From assembly GCF_018991925.1 (NCBI RefSeq), contig NW_024711924.1, positions 1 to 64,000 of the forward strand: a stretch of 64,000 bases of DNA, in the 5' to 3' direction. Positions within the stretch are counted from its first letter, which is position 1. Each line of letters opens with the position of its first letter. The notes under the pieces are model-generated. The model saw only the letters and a program-made list of their open reading frames with translations, ran no database searches and was not told the DNA's origin. Made by a program: the position numbers and the translations under genes. Positions 1 through 12,600 of this stretch are shown one piece after another. The stretch is from Homarus americanus (taxonomy: Eukaryota; Arthropoda; Malacostraca; Decapoda; Nephropidae).

Positions 1-3000
1 CCCAGAACACCTCCGATATTCCCAGGCACACCTCCGAACCCCAGGCACACCTTGACACTCCCCAGGCACTCCACTGACACTCCAGGTACACCTCTCACAC
101 TCACAGGCACACCCTCTGACACTCCCAGGCACACCTCTGACACTGCCAGGCACACCTCTGACACTGCCAGGTACACCTGTGACACTCCCAGGTACACCCG
201 ACACTCCAAGGCACACCTCAGATACTCCCAGGAACACTTCCAATATTCCCAGATACACCTCCGATATTCCCAGGCACACCCTTGACACTCCCCAGGTACC
301 CACTGACACCCCAGGCACACCCCTGACACTCACAGGCACACCTCTGACACTGCCAGGCACACCTCTGACACTGCCAGGCACACCTCTAGGCACACCTTGA
401 CACTCGGCACACCTGACACCCCAGGTACACCTCTGATACTCCTCAGGAACACTCCGATATTCCCAGATACACGTCCGATACTCCCAGGTACACCACTGAC
501 ACTCCCAGGCACACCCCTGACACCCCAGGCACACCCCACACTCCCCATGCACACCCCTGACACCCCAGGCACACCTCTGACACTGCCAGGCACACCCCAG
601 ACACTGCCAGGCACACTCCTGACACCCCAGGCACCCTGACACTTCCAGGCACACCTCCGACACCCCAGGCACACCTCTATCACTCCCCAGAACACCTGAT
701 ATTCCCAGGCACACCTCCGATACCCCAGGTACACCCTTGCACCCCAGGCATTCCACTGACACCCCAGGCACACCCCTGACACTCACAGGCACACCTCTAA
801 CACCCCAGGCACACCTCTGACACTGCCAGGCACACCCTGACACACTGCACACCTGTGACACTCCCGGCACACCTCCGACACTCCAAGGCACACCTCAGAT
901 ACTCCCCAGAACACTTCCAATATCTCTGCAGATACACCTGATATTCCCAGGCACACCTTGACACTTCCGGCACCCACCGACACTCCCAGGCACACCTCTG
1001 ACAACCACAGGTACACCTCTGACACTGCCAGGCACACCTCCTGACACTGCCAGGCACACCTCTGACACTCCCAGGTACACCTTGACACTCCCAGGCACAC
1101 CTCCGACACTCCCATGTACACCTCCGACACCTCTGCACACTTGATACTCTCAGAACACTTCCGATATTCCCAGATACACGTCCGATACCCCAGGCACACC
1201 ACTGACACTTCCCAAGCACACCCTGACACCCCAGGCACACCCCGACACTCAGGCACACCCCTGACACCCCAGGCACACCCCTGACACCGCCAGGCACACC
1301 TGATGACACTGCCAGGCACACCCAGACACCCCAGGCACACCTGCATCTGCGGCCACCTCCGACACTCCCCAGGCACACTCTAATACCTCAGAACACCTGA
1401 TATTCCCAGGCACACCTCCGACACCCCAGGCACACCTTGACACCCCAGGATTCCACCGACACCCCAGGCACACCCCTGACACTACAGGCACACCTCTGAC
1501 ACCAGCACTGCCAGGCACACCTCTGACACTGCCAGGCACACCTGTGACACTCCAGGCACACCTCCGACACTCCAAGGCACACCTCAGATACTCCCCAGAA
1601 CACCCAATATTCCCAGATACACCTGATATTCCCAGGCACACCCTTGACACCCCAGGCACCACTGACACCCCACCCCTGACACTCCCTGCACACCCCTGAC
1701 ACCCCAGGCACACCTCCCGACACTCCCCAGGCACACCTCTGACACTGCCAGGCACACCCTGACACTCCAGGTACACCTCTGACACTCCCAGGCACACCTC
1801 TGATACTCCCAGGAACTTCCTGATATAGTACACCTCCGATACCCCAGGCACACCCTGACACCCCACACCCACTGACACCCAGGCACACCCCTGACACTCA
1901 CAGCCTGACACTCCCAGGCACACCTCTGACACTGCCAGCACACCTCTGACACTGCCAGGCACACCTGACACTCCCCAGGCACACCACACCCAAGGCACAC
2001 CTCTGATACTCCCAGGCACACCTGTGACACCCCAGGCACACCCGACACCCAGGTACACTCTGTTACCCCCTGGAACACCTCCGATATTCCCCAGGCACAC
2101 CTCCGACAATCCCAGGCACACCTTGACACCCAGGTACCCACTGACACCCCAGGCACACATCTGACACTCCCAGGCACACCTCTGACACTCCCCAGGCACA
2201 CCTCTGACACTGCCAGGCACACCGACACTCCCAGGCACACCTCTGACACTCCCAGATACACCTCCGACACTCCCAGGCACACCACTGATACTCCCAGGAA
2301 CACTTCCATATTCCCAGATACACCCCACAATTCCCCAGGCACACCTTGACACCCAGGCACCAACTGACACTCCCAGGCACACCTCTGACACTCACAGGCA
2401 CACCTCTGACACAGGCACACCCCTGACACTGCCAGGCACACTTGACACTCCCCAGGCACACCTGACACTCCCCAGGTACACCTCCGACACTCCCAGGCAC
2501 ACACCTCTGATACCCCAGAACACTTCCGATATTCCCAGATACACGTCCGACAACCCCAGGCACACCCTTGACACCCCCAGGCACACCACACTTGCACACC
2601 ACTGACACCCCTGGCACACCCTGACACCCCAGGCACACCCCTGACACCTGAGGCACACCTCTGACACCAGGCACACCTGTGACACTCCCCAGGCACACCT
2701 CTGACACTCCCCAGGCACCCACTGACACTCCCAGGCACACCTCCTCTGACACCCTGGTGCACACCTCAGACACCCCAGGCACCACCCTGACACTCCCAGG
2801 CACACCTCTGACACTGCCAGGCACACCTGTGACACACCCCAGGCACACCTCCGACACCAGTGCACACCTCAGACACTCCCTCAGGCACCTCCTGATTCCC
2901 CTGATACACGTCCGACACTCCCAGGCACACCACTGACACTCCCAGGCACACCCCTGACACCCCAGGCACACCCCTGACACTCCCCAGTACACCCTGACAC

Positions 3001-4710
3001 TCCCAGGTACACCTCTGACACTGCCAGGCACACCTCTGACACTCCCAGGCACACCTTGACACTCCCCAGGTACACCTCTGACACCCCAGGCACACCTCTG
3101 ACACTCCCAGGAACACTTCCGATATTCCCAGACACACTCCGATACTCCCAGGTACACCCTGACACCCCAGGCACACCACTGACACTTGCACACCCCTGAC
3201 ACCCCAGGCACACCCCTGACACTGGCACACCCCACACCTGCACACCTCTGACACTGCCAGGCACACCTGTGACACCCCTGGACACCTGTGACACTTGCAC
3301 TCCACTGACACTCCCAGGCACACCTCTGACACTCCCAGGCACACCTCAGACACCCCAGGTAAACCCTGACACCCCAGCACACTGACACTTCCAGGCACAC
3401 CACCGACACTCCCAGGCACACCTCTCACACCCCAGGTACACCTGACTCCCAGGCACACCCCTGACACCCCAGGCACACCCGACACCCCAGGCACACCCCT
3501 GACACTCCCCAGGCACACCCTGACACCCCAGGCACACCCCTGACACCCCAGGCATACCTCTGACACTCCCCAAGCACACACCCTGACACCCCAGGCACAC
3601 CTCTGACACCCCCAGGCACCCACCGACACCCCTGGCACACCTTAGACACCCCCTGGGCACACCTCCGACACCCCTAGTACACCCTGACACTCCCCAGGTA
3701 CACCCCAGACACCCCCAGGCACAACCCCTGACACTCGCAGCACACCCCGACACCCCCAGGCACACCTCTGATACCCCAGGAACACTCTCATATTCCCCAG
3801 CACACCTCCGATACTCCCCAGGTACACCTTGACACCCCAGGTACTCCACTGACACCCTGTGCACACCTCTGACACCCACAGGTACACCTCTGACACTCCC
3901 AGGCACACCTCTGACACTGCCAGGCACACCTCTGACATCACAGGCACACCTGTGACACTCCAGGCACACCTCCGACACCCAAGGTACACCTCTGATACCC
4001 CAGGAACACCTCTGATATTCCCAGATACACCTCCCGATATTCCCAGGTACACCTTTGACACTTGCACACCACTGACACTCCCAGGCACACCTGACACCCC
4101 AGGCACACCCCACACCCAGGCAAACCTCTGACACTCCCAGGCACACCTGACACACCCCAGGCACCTGACACTCCCAGCACACCTCTGACACCCCCAGGCA
4201 CACCTGTGACACCAGGCACACCTGGACACTCCCAGGCACACCCCCGACACGGCACACCTCTGACACTCCCAGAACACCTCCTGACATTCCCAGGTGCACC
4301 TGATACTCCCCAGGCACACCCTTGACACTCCCAGGTACTCCAATGGACACCTGTGCACACATCTGACACTCACAGGTACACCTCTGACACCCAGTGCACA
4401 CCTCTGACACTGCCAGGCACACCCCTGACACTGCCAGGCACACCTGTGACACTTCCAGACACCTCCGACACCTGAGGCACACCTCTGATACCCCAGGAAC
4501 ACTTCCAATATTCCAGATACACCTCCTGATACCCCAGGCACACCTTGGACACACTCCCAGGCACCAACTGACCCAGGCACACCTCTGACACTCACAGGCA
4601 CACCCTGACACTGCCAGGCACACCTCTGACACTGCCAGGCACACCTCTGACACTCCCAGGCACACCTCCGACACTCCCAGGCACACCTCTGATACTCCCA
4701 GGAACACTTC
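1..4710. repeat. AGGCAC subfamily of the array, irregular
   Basis: Here the unit usually reads CCAGGCACACC where the rest of the window reads CCAGGTACACC. CACCCC often replaces CACTCCC, as in repeated CTGACACCCCAGGCAC. Unit length varies often by one to several bases. Cassettes with GAACACTTCC and GATATTCCCAGATACAC recur throughout. The AGGTAC form is present but in the minority, and takes over between about 4,600 and 4,750. No gene is seen. This is either a distinct, older subfamily or a zone homogenised separately from the rest. Confidence 0.9.
232..2990. repeat. Higher-order repeat of about 690 bp (about 33 units)
   Basis: Two landmark variants alternate. Landmark 1 (GAACACTTCC or a degraded form, near an AATATT or ATATT stretch) occurs at 232, 909, 1,598 and 2,298, giving spacings of 677, 689 and 700. 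Landmark 2 (GAACACTCCGATATTCC followed by AGATACACGTCCGA, or a degraded form) occurs at 447, 1,153, 1,813 and 2,518, giving spacings of 706, 660 and 705. The first three landmark 1 copies are preceded by the same order of variants: CTGTGACACTCC, then ACACTCCAAGGCACACC, then TCAGATACTCCC. About 33 units of 21 bp would be 693 bp, and the scatter is explained by small indels. The pattern loosens after about 2.9 kb, although related cassettes continue at 3,111, 3,780, 4,004, 4,497 and 4,702. Confidence 0.8.
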
Positions 4711-6790
4711 CGATATTCCCAACACCTCCTGACACTCCCAGGTACACCTCCGACATTCCCAGGTACACCTCCATTCCCAGGTACACCTCTGAGACTCCCA
4801 GGTACTCACTGACACTCCCTGGTACACCTCTGACATTCCCAGGTACACCTCCTGACACTCCCAGGTACACCCCTGACACTCCCAGGTACACATCTGACAC
4901 TCAGGTACACCTCTGTTCTCCCAGGTACACCTCTGCACTCCCAGGTACTCCACTGACATTCCCTGGTACACCTCTGACACTCCCAGGTACATCCGACACT
5001 CCCAGATACACCTCTGACACTCCCAGGTACATCTGGCCTCCCAGGTACACCTCTGACACTCCCAGGTACACCTCTGACACTCCCAGGTACCCTCTGACAC
5101 TCCCAGGTACACCTCTAACCTCCCAGGTACACGTCCGACAATAGCAGATATACCTCTGACACTCCCAGGTACATCTCTGACACTCCAGGTACACCTCTGA
5201 CACTCCCAGGTACACCTCTGACACTCCTAGGTACTCCTCTGTCACTCCTTGATACACCTCCTAACACTCCCAGGTGCACCGCTGACACTCCCAGGTACAT
5301 CGCTGACACTGTAGTTACACCTCAGACACTGTTAGGTACACCTCAGAAACTGCCAGGTACACCTCAGACACTCCCAGGTACACCTCAGACACTCCAAGGT
5401 GCACCTCTGACACTCCCAAGTGCACCTCCTGACACTCCTAGGCACACCTCTGACACTCCCAGGTACACCTCAGACACTCCCAGGCACACTGCTGACACAT
5501 TCCCAGGTACGCCTCTGACATCCCAAGTACACCTCTGACACTCCCAGGTACACCTCCGACATTCCCAGGTACACCTCTGACCTCCCAGGTACACCTTTGA
5601 CACTCCCAGGTCACCTCTGACACTCCCAGGTACACCTCTAACACTCCCAGGTACACCTCTGACACTCCCAGGCACACCTCTGACACTCAGGTACACATCT
5701 GACACTCCCAGGTACACCTCGGCACTCCCAGGTACACCTCTGACACTCCCAGGTACACCTCCTGACCTCCTAGGTACTCCCCTGTCCTCCCTGATGCACC
5801 TCTAACACTCCCAGGTGCACAGCTGACCTCCCAGGTACACCGTGACAATGTCAGTTACACCTCAGACAATGCCAGGTACCTCAGACACTCCAAGGTACAC
5901 CTCTGACACTCCAAGTGCACATTTGACACTCCTAGGCACACGTCTGACACTCCCAGGTACACCTCAGACCTCCCAGGTACACCGTGACACTCCCAGATAC
6001 ACCTGTGACACTCCCAAGTACACCTCTGACATTCCAGGTACACCTCTGACCTCCCAGGTACACCTCCGACACTCCAGTGCACTTCTCACACTCCCAGGTA
6101 CACCTCCGACACTCCCAGGTACACCGCTGACACTCCCAGGTACACCTCTGAGACTCCCAGTTACACCTTTGACACTCCCAGGTACACCTCTGACACTCCC
6201 AGGTACACCTCTAACACTCCAGGTCCACCTCTGACCTCCCAGGCACACCTCTGACACGCACCTCTAACACTCCAAGGTGCACCGCTGACACTCCCAGGTA
6301 CACCGTGACAATGTCAGTTACACCTCAGACAATGGGTACACCTCAGACCCTCCAAGGTGCACCTCTGACCTCAAGTGCATTTGACACTCCCTAGGCACGT
6401 CTGACACTCCCAGTTACACCTCAGACACTCCCAGGTACAACGCTGACACTCCCAGATACACCTCTGACACTCCCAAGTACACCTCTGACATTCCAGGTAC
6501 ACCTCCGACCTCCCAGGTACACCTCCGACACTCCCAGGTACACTTCTCACACTCCCAGGTACACCTCCGACACTCCCAAATTACGCTGACACTCCCAGGT
6601 ACACCTCTGAGACTCCCAGTTACACCTCCTGACACTCCCAGGTACACCTTTGACACTCCCAGGTACATCTCTGACACTCCCAGGTACACCTCTCACACTC
6701 CCAAGTTACACCTCTGACAATCAAGGTACCTCCGACACTCCCAGGTACACCTCGACACTCCCAGGTACACTCTTACACTCCCAAGTACCT
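4711..6790. repeat. Transition zone, AGGTAC subfamily with moderate indels
   Basis: From here the AGGTAC form dominates. Three copies of the cassette GGTGCACC/AGCTGAC followed by a CACTGT(C)AGTTACACCTC element start at 5,273, 5,814 and 6,276. The last interval is 462 bp, exactly 22 units; the first is 541 bp because of small indels. Units such as CAAGGTGCACCTCTGACAC and CCTAGGCACACGTCTGAC also occur, and these mark the higher-order repeats further on. Several stretches keep 21-bp register for a few hundred bases. No gene is seen. Confidence 0.85.
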
Positions 6791-6979
6791 CTGACATTCC
6801 CAGGTACACCTCCGACACTCCCAGGTACACCTCTGTCACTCCCAGGTACACCTCAGACACTCCCAGGTACACCGCTGACACTCCCAGGTACACCTCTGAC
6901 ACTCCCAGGTACACCTCTGACACTCCCAGGTACACCTCTGACACTGCCAGGTACACCTCTGAGAATCCCAGGTACTCCT

Positions 6980-8092
6980 GTGACACTCTCAGGTACATCT
7001 CTGACACTCCCAGGTACACCTCTGAAATTCCCAGGTACACCTCTGACACTCCCAGGAACACCTCTGACACTCCCAGGTACTCTTCTGACACTCCTAGGTA
7101 CTCCTCTGTCACTCCCTAATACACCTCTAACACTCCCAGGTGCACCGCTGACACTCCCAGGTACACCGCTGACACTGTCAGTTACACCTCAGACAATGCC
7201 AGGTACACCTCAGACACAGCCAGGTACGCCTCAGACACTCCCAGGTACACCTCAGACACTCCAAGGTTCACCTCTCACACTCCCAAGTGCACCTCTGACA
7301 CTCCTAGGCACACGTCTGACACTCCCAGGTACACCTCAGACACTCCCAGGTACATCGCTGACACTCCCAGATACACCTCTGACACTCCCAAGTACACCTC
7401 TGACATTCCCAGGTACACCTCTGACACTCCTAGGTACACCTCTGACACTACCAGGTACTTCACTGACACTCCCTGGTATACCTCTGACATTCCCAGGTAC
7501 GCCTCTGACACTCCCAGGTACACCTCTGTTATTCCCAGGTACACCTCCGACACTCCCAGGTCCGCCTCCGACACTTGCAGGTACAACTTCGACACTCCCA
7601 GGTACACCTCGGACACTCCCAGGTACACCTCTGACACTCCTAGGTACACCTCTGACACTCCCAGGTACACCTCTGACACTCCCAGGTACACCTTTAACAC
7701 TCCCAGGTACACCTCTGACGCTCCCAGGTACACCTCTGACAGTCCCAGGTACTCCACTGACATTCCGTGGTACACCTCTGACACTCCCAGGTACACGTCC
7801 GACACTCCCAGATACATCTCTGACACTCCAGGTACATCACCTAACACTCCCAGGTACACCTCTGACACTCCCAGGTACACCTCTGACACTCCCAGGTACA
7901 CCTCCGACACTCCCAGGAACACTTCTCACACTCCCAGGTACACCTCCGACACGCCCAGGTACACTTCTGACACTCCCAGTTACACTTCTCACACTCCTAG
8001 TTACACTTCCGACACTCCTAGGTACAACTCCGACACTCCCAGGTAAACCTCCGATACTCCTAGGTACACCTCTCACACTCCCAGGTACTCCT
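6980..8092. repeat. Higher-order repeat copy A (1,113 bp, 53 units)
   Basis: The copy starts at the diagnostic unit GTGACACTCTCAGG and runs to the same unit at 8,093, exactly 53 x 21 bp. The order of diagnostic variants is: GTGACACTCTCAGG; CTCTGAAATTCCC; CTCCTAGGTACTCCTCTGTC; GGTGCACCGCTGAC (7,139); CACTGTCAGTTACACC; GACAATGCC; GACACAGCC; CCAAGGTTCACC with CCCAAGTGCACC; and CCTAGGCACACGTCTGAC. The last part carries units found less often elsewhere, such as CTGTTATTCCC, CCAGGTCCGCCTCC and AACTTCGACAC. The distance from GTGACACTCTC to GGTGCACC is 159 bp. Confidence 0.88.
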
Positions 8093-8680
8093 GTGACACT
8101 CTCAGGTACATCTCTGACACTCCCAGGTACACCTCTGAAACTCCCAGGTACACCTCTGACACTCCCAGGTACACCTCTGACACTCCCAGGTATAACTCTG
8201 ACACTCCCAGGTACACCTCTGACACTCCTAGGTACTCCTCTGTCATTCCCTGATACACCTCTAACACTCCCAGGTGCACCGCTGACATTCCCAGGTACAC
8301 CGCTGACACTGTCAGTTACACCTCAGACAATGCCAGGTACACCTCAGACACAGCCAGGTAAACCTCAGACACTCCCAGGTACACCTCAGACACTCCAAGG
8401 TGCACCTCTGACACTCCCAAGTGCACCTCTGACACTCCTAGGCACACGTCTGACACTCCCAGGTACACCTGAGACACTCCCAGGTACACCGCTGACCCTC
8501 CCAGATACACCTCTGACACTCCCAAGTGTACCTCTGACATTCCCAGGTACACCTTCGACACTCCCAGGTACACCTCCGACACTCCCAGGTACACTTCTCA
8601 CACTCCCAGGTAAACCTCCGATACTCCTAGGTACACCTCTCACACTCCCAAGTACACCTCTGACACTCCCAGATACTCTT
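8093..8680. repeat. Higher-order repeat copy B (588 bp, 28 units)
   Basis: The copy begins at GTGACACTCTCAGG and ends before the next one at 8,681, exactly 28 x 21 bp. It repeats the order of diagnostic variants in copy A: AAACTCCC, CTCTGTCATTCCCTGATAC, GGTGCACC at 8,273, CACTGTCAGTTACACC, GACAATGCC, GACACAGCC, CCAAGGTGCACC, CCTAGGCACACGTC. The distance from GTGACACTCTC to GGTGCACC is 180 bp, one 21-bp unit more than in copy A. It lacks about 25 units present at the end of copy A. Confidence 0.88.
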
Positions 8681-9070
8681 GTGACACTCTCAGGTACATC
8701 TCTGACACTCCCAGGTACACCTCTGAAATTCCCAGGTACACCTCTGACACTCCCAGGTACATCTCTGATACTCCCAGTTACACCTCTGACACTCCCAGGT
8801 ACACCTCTGACACTCCTAGGTACTCCTCTGTCACTCCCTGATTCACCTCTAACACTCCCAGGTGCAACGCTGACACTCCCAGGTACACTGCTGACACTGT
8901 CAGTTACACCTCAGACAATGCCAGGTACACCTCAGACACAGCCATGTACACCTCACACACTCCCAGGTACACCTCAGACACTCCTAGGCACACGTCTGAC
9001 ACTCCCAGGTACACCTCAGACGCTCCCAGGAACACTGCTGACTTGCTCCAGATACACCTCTGACACTCCC
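8681..9070. repeat. Higher-order repeat copy C, with an internal two-unit deletion
   Basis: The copy starts at GTGACACTCTCAGG and follows copies A and B up to GGTGCAACGC at 8,861, which is 180 bp after the start, as in copy B. It then passes through CACTGTCAGTTACACC, GACAATGCC and GACACAGCC. After that the two consecutive units with CAAGGTGCACC and CCCAAGTGCACC are absent, so a CCTAGGCACACGTC unit follows directly near 8,985. The loss equals 42 bp, exactly two units. Register begins to break near 9,080. Confidence 0.82.
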
Positions 9071-9670
9071 AAATTACCTCTGACATTCCAGGTCACCTCC
9101 GACACTCCCAGGTACACCTCCGACACTCCAGGTACACTTCATCCACACTCCCAGGTACACCTCTGACACTCCCTGGTACACCTCCGACACTCCCAGGTAC
9201 ACCTCCGACACTCCCAGGTGCACTTCTTACACTCCCAAGTACACCTCTGACACTCCCAGGTACACCTCTGACACTCCCAGGTACACCTCTGACACTCCCA
9301 GGTACACCTCTGACACTCCCAGGTACACCTCTGACACTCCCAGGTACTCCACTGACATTCCCTGGTACACCACTGACATTCACAGGTACACGTCCGACAC
9401 TCCCAGATACCCCTCTGACACTCCCAGGTACACTTCTGACACTCCCAGGTACACCTCTGACACTCCCAGGTACTCCACTGACACTCCCTGGTACACCCCT
9501 GACACTCCCAGGTACACCTCTGACACTCCCAGTTACACCCCAGGCATTCCCAGGTACACTTCTCACACTCCTAGGTACACCTCTGACACTCCTAGGCACT
9601 CCACTGACACTCCCTGATACACCTCTAACACTCCCAGGTGCACCGCTGACACTCCCAGGAACACCGCTGA

Positions 9671-12600
9671 CACTGCCAGTTACACCTCAGACACTGCCAG
9701 GTACACCGCTGACACTGCCAGGTACACCTCAGACACTCCCAGGTTTCTCCCACCTCCCAGGTACACCTCCGACCTCCCAATACACCTCTGACACTTCCAG
9801 GTACCTCTGATACTCCAGGTACACCTCGGCACTCCCAGGTGCTCCCAGCCTCCCAGGTACTCACTGACATTCCGTGGTAAGCATCTCACACTCCCAGGTA
9901 CACCATGACACTGCCAGGTACAACTCCGACACTCCCAGGAACACCTGCGACACTCCCAGGTACCTTCTCCACTCCCAGGTACCTCCGACACTCCCAGGCA
10001 ACTCTGCACTCCCAGGTACACCTCTGAGACTCCAAGGAACACCTCTGAACACTCCCAGGTACACCTCTGACACTCCCAGGTACACCTCTGACACTCCCAG
10101 GTACCTCTGACACTCCCAAGTACACTTCTGACCTCCCAGGTACACTACTGACATTCCTTGGTACACCTCCCGCACTCCCAGGTACATCCGACACTCCCAG
10201 GCCTCCCAGACACTCCCAGGTACTCCTCTGACCTCCCTGATTCACCTCTGAGACTCCCAGGTTACACCCAACTCTCCAGGTACACCTCGATATTCCCAGG
10301 TACCTCCGATACTCCCAGGTACACCTTTGAGACTCCCAAGTGCTTCAACCTCCCTGGTATGCCTCTGACATTCCCAGGTACGCCTCCCAGCTTGCTCCCA
10401 GGTACACCTCTGTTATTCCCAGTACCTCCAACACTCCCAGGTCCGCCTCCGACCTCCCCGCAGGTACAACTTCGCTCCCAGGTACCTCAGACACTCCCAG
10501 GTACACCTCTGACACTCATAGGTACACCTCTGACACTCCCAGGTACACCTCTGACCTCCCAGGTACCTCTGACACTCCCAGGTACCTCCTGACACTCCCA
10601 GCTACACCTCAGCAGTCCCAGGTACTCCACTGACATTCCGTGGTACACCTCTGACCTCCCAGTGCACGTCCGACACAGATACACCTCCGAGCACTCTCCC
10701 AGGTACACCTCTGACACTCCGTGCTCCTCTGCACTCGAGAACCTCCTGACACTCCCAGGTACACCTCCGCACTCCAGGAACATCTCACACTCCAGGTACA
10801 CCTCCGACACTCCCAGGTACACTGACACTCCCAGTTACACTTCTCACACTCCTAGTTACACCTCCGACACTCCCAGGTACAACTCCGACACTGCCAGTTA
10901 AACCTCCGATACTCCTAGGTACACCTCTCACACTCCCAAGTACACTTTTGGCCTCCCAGGTACTCCTGTGACACTCTCAGTGCATCTCTGACACTCCCAG
11001 GTACACTCTGAAATTCCCAGGTACACCTCTGACACTCCCAGGTACAGCTCTGACACTCCCAGGTACACTCTGACCTCCCAGGTACACCTCTGACACTCCT
11101 AGGTGCTCCTCTGTCACTCCTGATACACCTCCTAACACTCCCAGGTGACTGCCCACACTCCCAGGTGCACATGCTGTGTCAGTTACACCTCGAACAATAC
11201 CAGGTACACCTCCGACAGAGCCAGGTACCTCAGACACTCCCAGGTACACCTCAGACACTCCAAGGTGCCTCTGACACTCTAAGTGCACCTCCCTGACACT
11301 CCCTAGGCACCGTCTGACACTCCCAGGTACACCTCAGACACTCCCAGGTACACCACTTGACACTCCCAGATGCACCTCTGACTCCCATGTGCCTCTGACA
11401 TTCAGGTACACCTCCGACACTCCCAGGTACACCTCCGACACTCCCAGGTACACTTCTCACACTCCCAGGTACACCTCTGAAATTCCCAGGTACCTGGCTG
11501 ACACTCCAGGTACACCTCTGACACTCAGATTTTCCTCTGACACTCCCAGGTACACCTCTGTCTCCCAGGTACATCTCTGACCTCCAGGTACACCTCACAC
11601 TCCAGAATCACCTCTGACCTCCTGGTACCTCCGACATTCAGTGCACCTCGACACTCCCAGGTACACCTTCTTACTCCCAAGTACACCTCTGACCTCCCAG
11701 GTACCTGAACCTCCCAGGTACCTTTCACACTCCACAGGTACACCTCCGACACTCCCAAGTACGCTGACACTCCCAGGTACACCTCTGACACTTCAGGGAC
11801 GCCTCTGACCTCCAGGTACACCTCTGACACTCCCAGGTTTTTGACCTCCCAGGTACCTCTGACACTCCCAGGTACCCTCCTGACCTCCCAGGTACTCCAC
11901 TGTTCCTTGGTACACCTCCTGACACTCCCAATACACGTCCGACACTCCCAGATACACCTCAGACACTCCCAGGTACACTTCTCCTCCCAGGTACACCTCC
12001 GACACTCCCAAGTACACCGTGACACTTACAGGTACCTCTGAGACTCCCAGTTACACCTGACACTCCCAGGTACACTTTTGACACTCCCAGGTACATCTCT
12101 GACACTCCGGTGCCTCTCTCACCTCCAGTACACCTCTGACACTCAGGAACACCTCCGACACTCCGGTGCCTCCGACACTCCCAGGTACCTTCTTACTCTC
12201 CCAAGTACACCTCTGACATTCCAGGTACACCTCCGACCTCCCAGGTACACCTCCGACACTCCCAGGTACACTTCTCACACTCCCAGGTACACCTCCGCCT
12301 CCCAATTCACCTCTGACACTTCAGGTACACCTCTGATACTCCCAGGTACACCTCTGACACTCCCAGGTGCACCTTCTTACTCCCAGGTACTCACTGACAT
12401 TCCGTGGTACGCATCTCACCTCCCAGGTACAGCTACACTGCCAGGTACAACTCCGACACTCCAGGAACACCTGCGACCTCCTAGATACACTTCTCACCTC
12501 CCAGGTACACCTCCGACACTCCCAGGTCTACTCCTGGCCCTCCCAGGTACCTCTGAGACTCCAAGGTACCTCTGACACTCCCAGGTACACCTCTGACACT

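Larger units (their letters stand above)
6791..9670. repeat. Regular array block 1, strict 21-bp register
   Basis: From about 6,790 to about 9,060 essentially every unit is 21 bp, so one + frame stays open for hundreds of codons reading PLTLPGT heptads. A few length changes appear near 9,080 and 9,130, and the register then holds to about 9,670. Substitutions between units are common while indels are rare, unlike the flanking zones. The block holds three higher-order repeat copies anchored by GTGACACTCTCAGG at 6,980, 8,093 and 8,681. Confidence 0.92.

Noticed and set aside
3346..5112. 588-codon - strand ORF with YLGVSEV, TWECQRC and RGVPGSV repeats
   Set aside because: It crosses several indels and changes heptad each time, which a selected protein would not do. 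It survives only because all three - strand frames of the unit lack stops.
6650..9166. 838-codon + strand ORF reading PLTLPGT heptads as a threonine/proline-rich, mucin-like gene
   Set aside because: It coincides with an indel-free repeat block where several frames are open at once. It has no signal peptide, non-repeat domain, or promoter or splice context. Most unit-to-unit changes alter the heptad (CTG/CCG/CAG, ATT/ACT) with no excess of silent change. The frame is lost at the block edge while the repeat continues.
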